NCBI GenBank assembly: GCA_949288685.1
Contig: CASELB010000055.1
Location: 1-5,039, forward strand
Length of the DNA stretch: 5,039 nucleotides
Source of the DNA: an uncultured bacterium
GTDB lineage: Bacteria; Cyanobacteriota; Vampirovibrionia; Gastranaerophilales; Gastranaerophilaceae
Direction: 5' to 3'
A program made the position numbers and the translations under genes. Positions 5,015 to 5,039 of this stretch are shown piece after piece. Under the pieces are notes generated by a model. It saw nothing but the letters and a program-made list of their open reading frames with translations. It had not been told where the DNA came from and ran no database searches. How positions within the stretch are numbered: position 1 is the stretch's first letter; every line of letters starts with the position of its first letter.

Positions 5015-5039
5015 ATGATACCAAAAGTAACAGGTGAGA
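5015..5039 (+). CDS. Start of an unidentified gene, cut by the window edge
   Basis: ATG at 5015 opens a frame that reads MIPKVTGE before the window ends. GGAG at 5006-5009 lies five bases upstream and is a good ribosome binding site. The gene is divergent from the 873-residue gene and shares its regulatory region. Eight residues are too few to name a family, so I offer no function. Confidence 0.6.

Noticed and set aside
1..5039. CRISPR array, insertion sequence, tRNA or toxin-antitoxin pair
   Set aside because: I saw no regularly spaced repeats, transposase motifs, terminal inverted repeats, cloverleaf-like segment or paired small genes.

Overview
This is an AT-rich bacterial window that uses the standard code. 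It holds three complete genes and a gene fragment at each edge. The peptidoglycan lytic transglycosylase shows that the host has a cell wall. The base composition and the unusual long protein would suit a gut-type, host-associated lineage such as the non-photosynthetic relatives of Cyanobacteria (Gastranaerophilales/Vampirovibrionia). That placement is a weak inference, because no rRNA or other diagnostic marker is present.

Layout from left to right: (1) 2-328 (+) is the C-terminal end of a Slt70-type lytic transglycosylase. (2) 329-532 is an intergenic stretch with two hairpins. Both are oriented as terminators for leftward transcripts, and a short direct repeat lies between them. (3) 533-1009 (-) is a small heat-shock protein of the Hsp20/alpha-crystallin family. 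(4) 1010-1162 is the spacer between the divergent hsp20 and dehydrogenase genes. (5) 1163-2179 (+) is an NAD-dependent D-2-hydroxyacid dehydrogenase, probably a D-lactate dehydrogenase, with all catalytic residues present. (6) 2181-4802 (-) is an unusual 873-residue protein that converges on the dehydrogenase gene with a single base between the stop codons. (7) 4803-5014 is a very AT-rich divergent regulatory region. (8) 5015 to the edge (+) is the start of another gene.

The 873-residue protein is the most interesting object. Its N-terminal 395 residues read like a HerA/DUF87-type ATPase: a beta-barrel start, a P-loop-like strand-helix, a Walker-B-like strand ending in IIIDLS, and HerA-like closing strands. 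However, the Walker A glycines, lysine and Ser/Thr have all been replaced, so it looks like a pseudo-ATPase. A hand count of the roughly 425-residue linker that follows gives about 35% Asp+Glu and about 2.5% Lys+Arg over residues 401-800. The protein ends in a 49-residue Tudor-like domain of the kind found at the C-terminus of PcrA/UvrD helicases, where it contacts RNA polymerase. I know of no named system with this combination. A structural adaptor that tethers a HerA-like scaffold to the transcription machinery, or to DNA-repair sites, is a testable inference.

The genes alternate in strand (+, -, +, -, +), so nothing here is an obvious operon and no shared pathway is evident. Cell-wall turnover, proteostasis and fermentation or NADH balance are each represented by one independent transcription unit.
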